64,000 bases of DNA from Saprospiraceae bacterium (GTDB lineage Bacteria > Bacteroidota > Bacteroidia > Chitinophagales > Saprospiraceae), in NCBI GenBank assembly GCA_020628645.1, contig JAHDES010000003.1, forward strand, positions 1 to 64,000, in the 5' to 3' direction. Positions 63,901 through 64,000 of the stretch are shown here, piece by piece. The position numbers and the translations under genes are program-made. Position 1 is the first letter of the stretch; every line of letters starts with the position of its first letter. The notes below the pieces were generated by a model that did not search any database, was not told the DNA's origin, and was given only the letters and a program-made list of their open reading frames with translations.

Positions 63901-64000
63901 AGCCTTCCTCTTTTAAAAAATTGGTGAGTTCTTCTTCGTGTTTAGGATTTTTATAGGCATTTAAAAAGGCAATGGCAATCGATTGAATATTATTATGATG
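60920..64000 (-). CDS. 5-oxoprolinase / hydantoinase A-B fusion (N-terminus beyond the window)
   Basis: Fused HyuA-HyuB protein that opens 5-oxoproline to glutamate with ATP, or a related cyclic amide. The frame is open through the right edge, so 1,027 residues are visible of an expected 1,200-1,300; the missing part is the N-terminus of the HyuA domain. HyuA marks are [37 protein letters not shown] and [15 protein letters not shown]. The HyuB domain begins at about position 62460 with [33 protein letters not shown] and contains [10 protein letters not shown] and [15 protein letters not shown]. It converges on the cytochrome gene 13 bp away. Confidence 0.9.
   Translation of the reverse strand, partial: [1026 protein letters not shown]

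Overview
The window is A+T-rich chromosomal DNA from a free-living member of the Bacteroidota, most likely in or near the Saprospiria. The phylum call rests on type IX secretion C-terminal domains, Bacteroidota-specific families (DUF4270, DUF4290, DUF6029, Omp28), the conserved block DUF4270 / short starch-synthase protein / panC / panD / flippase, TANNTTTG-type -7 boxes, and starts that mostly lack a Shine-Dalgarno sequence. I see no rRNA, tRNA, CRISPR array, transposase, integrase or plasmid gene. This is core and lineage-specific chromosome, not an island.

Layout. 0.1-5.2 kb: an FAD-dependent GMC dehydrogenase with its small subunit, a methyltransferase broken by a 14-bp tandem duplication, an exported TIM-barrel protein, and an arginase-fold protein without metal ligands. 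5.2-11.8 kb: an OmpA-type barrel, a carotenoid pair (crtZ, cruF-like), a PdeM-like phosphoesterase and a T9SS-secreted CotH/lamin-tail protein. 11.8-18.9 kb: GNATs, DUF4174, rsgA, an O-methyltransferase, glgC, a SPOR-like protein and a prohibitin. 19.1-27.1 kb: a same-strand run of two glycosyltransferases, three SUMF1-fold exported proteins, an ECF sigma factor and a membrane protein that is probably its anti-sigma. 27.2-33.2 kb: a flavin/2Fe-2S reductase, lgt, three tandem TPR/SHOCT paralogs (two with TM2 domains) and a CBS protein. 33.2-39.4 kb: a kinase-like protein, a queuosine-tRNA mannosyltransferase homolog, thiolase, DUF4290 and glmS. 39.5-46.9 kb: DUF4270 lipoprotein, short GT5 protein, panC, panD, flippase, hldE-C/rfaE2 and a BCCT transporter. 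46.9-52.9 kb: TIGR02117, a ClpP-like lipoprotein, MarC, an Lrp regulator, an ABC ATPase with a histidine-rich FtsX permease, and rsmA. 53-64 kb: YqeY, Omp28, DUF6029, a TlpA thioredoxin, an EamA permease, a T9SS cargo, a seven-heme cytochrome with TPRs, and an edge-truncated fused 5-oxoprolinase.

Shared themes are cell-envelope building (lgt, OmpA, GTs, heptose activation, SUMF1 proteins), cofactor and sugar-nucleotide supply (pantothenate, GlmS, GlgC) and redox chemistry (GMC/subunit 3, TlpA/Omp28, multiheme cytochrome). The least explained parts are the SUMF1/sigma run, the TM2-TPR-SHOCT trio, the histidine-rich permease, the kinase-like protein at 33-34 kb and the inverted repeats in front of panD and the Lrp gene. 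All function calls come from reading motifs by eye; no database search was run.
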